A stretch of DNA of 64,000 nucleotides from Eubacterium_B sp034180045 (GTDB taxonomy: Bacteria; Bacillota; Clostridia; Peptostreptococcales; Anaerovoracaceae): NCBI GenBank assembly GCA_034180045.1, contig JAXFOY010000009.1, forward strand, positions 1 to 64,000. Direction: 5' to 3'. Positions 62,725-64,000 of this stretch are shown one piece after another (position 1 is the stretch's first letter; each line of letters begins with the position of its first letter). Below the pieces are notes generated by a model. The model was given only the letters and a program-made list of their open reading frames with translations. It searched no databases and was not told the origin of the DNA. The position numbers and the translations under genes are program-made.

Positions 62725-62806
62725 TACTCTTGAATTTAGAGGTGCATAGTATCTTACAGTATAAGCATGATTTTATATACAGTAAAAAAGAAAGAGTTTA
62801 ATTATT

Positions 62807-64000
62807 ATGAAGAAAAAAGGAAGCATACTGCTGGCACTTTTTATGGTGCTTAACATTCTTTTTTCCGGCTTTGGCGGCAGCTTGGCTTATGCACAGGAAA
62901 CAAGCGATGCAACTTCAAGAACTGAAGTCGGTATAGAAAGTAATGACACTAAAGCAGGTTTAGAAAATCCTGCACTTAGCGCAAATACAATCAGCATAGA
63001 AAAGAAACAAGATGAAACGGCAAATGTTGTTAAATAAGCTAGCATAAGTAATAAAATGCTGTCGAGAGCAGTTAACGGTTCAATGAGTCCATTGAACTTA
63101 AAAATGCCTGCCAATCATTCTCAGGACATTGTGATAAATAACTGGGATATACTTGATGGCGACGGGCATTCGTTATCTCCTGCAAACATGGTAACCAATA
63201 CTTCACTGGGATATCAGTTCAAATTTAATTGGAGCCTTAATGTCAGTGGAGGTAAGGTATTGCATGAAAATGATACAGTAATCATTCCAATACCTAAAAG
63301 CAGTACACCAAAAATAGTTTGGACAGCGCAGAACGGTTCTTATGAGAATTTTTTTCAGGGAACTACCTTAATGGGAAAATGGAGATTCCAAAACGGTAAT
63401 ATTGAAATAGTTTTTGGCAGCAACGCAGAGGGTGCAGCACAAATAACAGGAGTTGATTTTACAAGCGGAATAAATGCGCTTTCTGCATTTTACAGCTCCG
63501 CTGTAGATATTCAGGATGCACTGGTATTTCAGGGAACACAAAAGATGATTGGATATAAAGGAACTCCTCTCATCGTTGGCGGAATAGAGCCGATTACCAA
63601 AGGAGGCGGTCCTGCTTCAAATTCTGAGATAAATTGGTTTACAATAACAGGCTATGATAGTGTGCAGAACGGAAGCTTGACATCAGGTCTTGCGGTGGCG
63701 CCTTTAGGACAGGGGGCAACTGTTCAAAATAACGCATATTTGGAGGATGTAATACCTCCTGACGGAAAATTTTCGGGCAGTGTTGCTTTCTATGCCGCTT
63801 TAGCAATCCCGGCATCATTGTCGGCTAACAGCCTTGCGTCAATCAATGCAAGTTACGCAATTGATGTGACATCACACTTTACAAGAAGAACCGACGAAAA
63901 CAAATTTTCAACTTATGCGGCATTTAAGGCGAGTTTGAAACCTTTTGAATATGGAGTATATAACAACCCGGATAATACTCAAACAGTAGTAGTTTACTAT
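62807..64000 (+). pseudogene. surface adhesin gene interrupted by one in-frame stop, 3' end beyond the window
   Basis: ATG at 62807 begins a signal peptide (SILLALFMVLNILFSG, cleavage near AYA) and a linker, but TAA at 63035-63037 stops it after 76 residues. The same frame then stays open from 63038 to the window end, 321 codons without a stop. It encodes an adhesin-like domain (IVINNWDILDGDGHSL, YQFKFNWSLNVSGG, TVIIPIPKSS), similar in style to the N-terminal domains of MSCRAMM-type proteins. No start with a signal peptide exists after the stop. It is therefore a nonsense mutant, a readthrough gene or an error in the sequence. The ribosome binding site is poor (AAGAAAGAG, 14 bases before the ATG). 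Confidence 0.75.

Noticed and set aside
1..64000. CRISPR arrays, insertion sequences and prophage genes
   Set aside because: No evenly spaced short repeats, transposases, integrases or phage structural genes were seen.

Overview
The window looks like a chromosomal segment of a low-to-moderate GC Gram-positive anaerobe of the class Clostridia. The evidence is the housekeeping order ylxM-ffh-rpsP-khpA-rimM-trmD, then yggS-sepF-yggT-divIVA-lspA-rluD, then rqcH, yicC-gmk-rpoZ and rpsB-tsf. Strong AGGAGG ribosome binding sites, UUG starts, sortase-anchored surface proteins and a CWB2-anchored wall hydrolase agree with this. A lineage near Peptostreptococcales/Anaerovoracaceae (old Family XIII) is a guess from these features, not a proven placement.

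Layout. (1) 0.1-2.4 kb: a sortase-anchored surface protein and rsmE. (2) 2.6-20.7 kb: a polysaccharide cluster holding a WbpA/WbpB/WbpE-type route to an acetamido-uronic acid, PglC and PglD, several LpxD-like hexapeptide acyltransferases (one decayed), glycosyltransferases, a Wzx flippase and an 883-residue Wzy polymerase with a long extracytoplasmic C-terminus resembling glucuronyl C5-epimerases. (3) 20.8-23.3 kb, minus strand: a glucosaminidase with three CWB2 repeats. (4) 23.6-32.7 kb: a MurT-like Mur ligase with a GatD-like partner that has lost its glutaminase residues, PglE and PglF, two glycosyltransferases and a second flippase. The section ends at a tRNA-Leu. (5) 33-54 kb: DUF3784-like protein, AAA ATPase, SppA, and the SRP/ribosome, division and translation genes, with a hydrolase, a small alarmone synthetase and a previously uncalled 39-residue double-CxxC protein among them. 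A duplicated surface protein lies between rpoZ and rpsB. (6) 54.5-64 kb: a LytS-type kinase with a SARP-type response regulator, followed by a 1766-residue repeat-rich surface protein and an adhesin interrupted by one in-frame stop.

How it works together. The two glycan sections appear to encode one surface-glycan system. PglF/E/D would make UDP-diNAc-bacillosamine and PglC would load it on undecaprenyl phosphate. WbpA/B/E plus an acyltransferase would supply an acylated amino-uronic acid. Five glycosyltransferases, two flippases and one polymerase would complete the glycan, and the epimerase-like tail could modify it outside the membrane. The two-component pair at 54.6-57.2 kb probably switches on the adjacent surface protein directly: the gene's promoter carries an 11-bp-period direct repeat ending 8 bp before the -10 box, the geometry known for SARP activators.

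Most interesting points: the Wzy/C5-epimerase-like fusion, the MurT/GatD-like pair without a glutaminase site, the SARP-type promoter, the small zinc-ribbon gene at 44.5 kb with its overlapping divergent promoters, and the hairpin between the Shine-Dalgarno and start codon of lspA.
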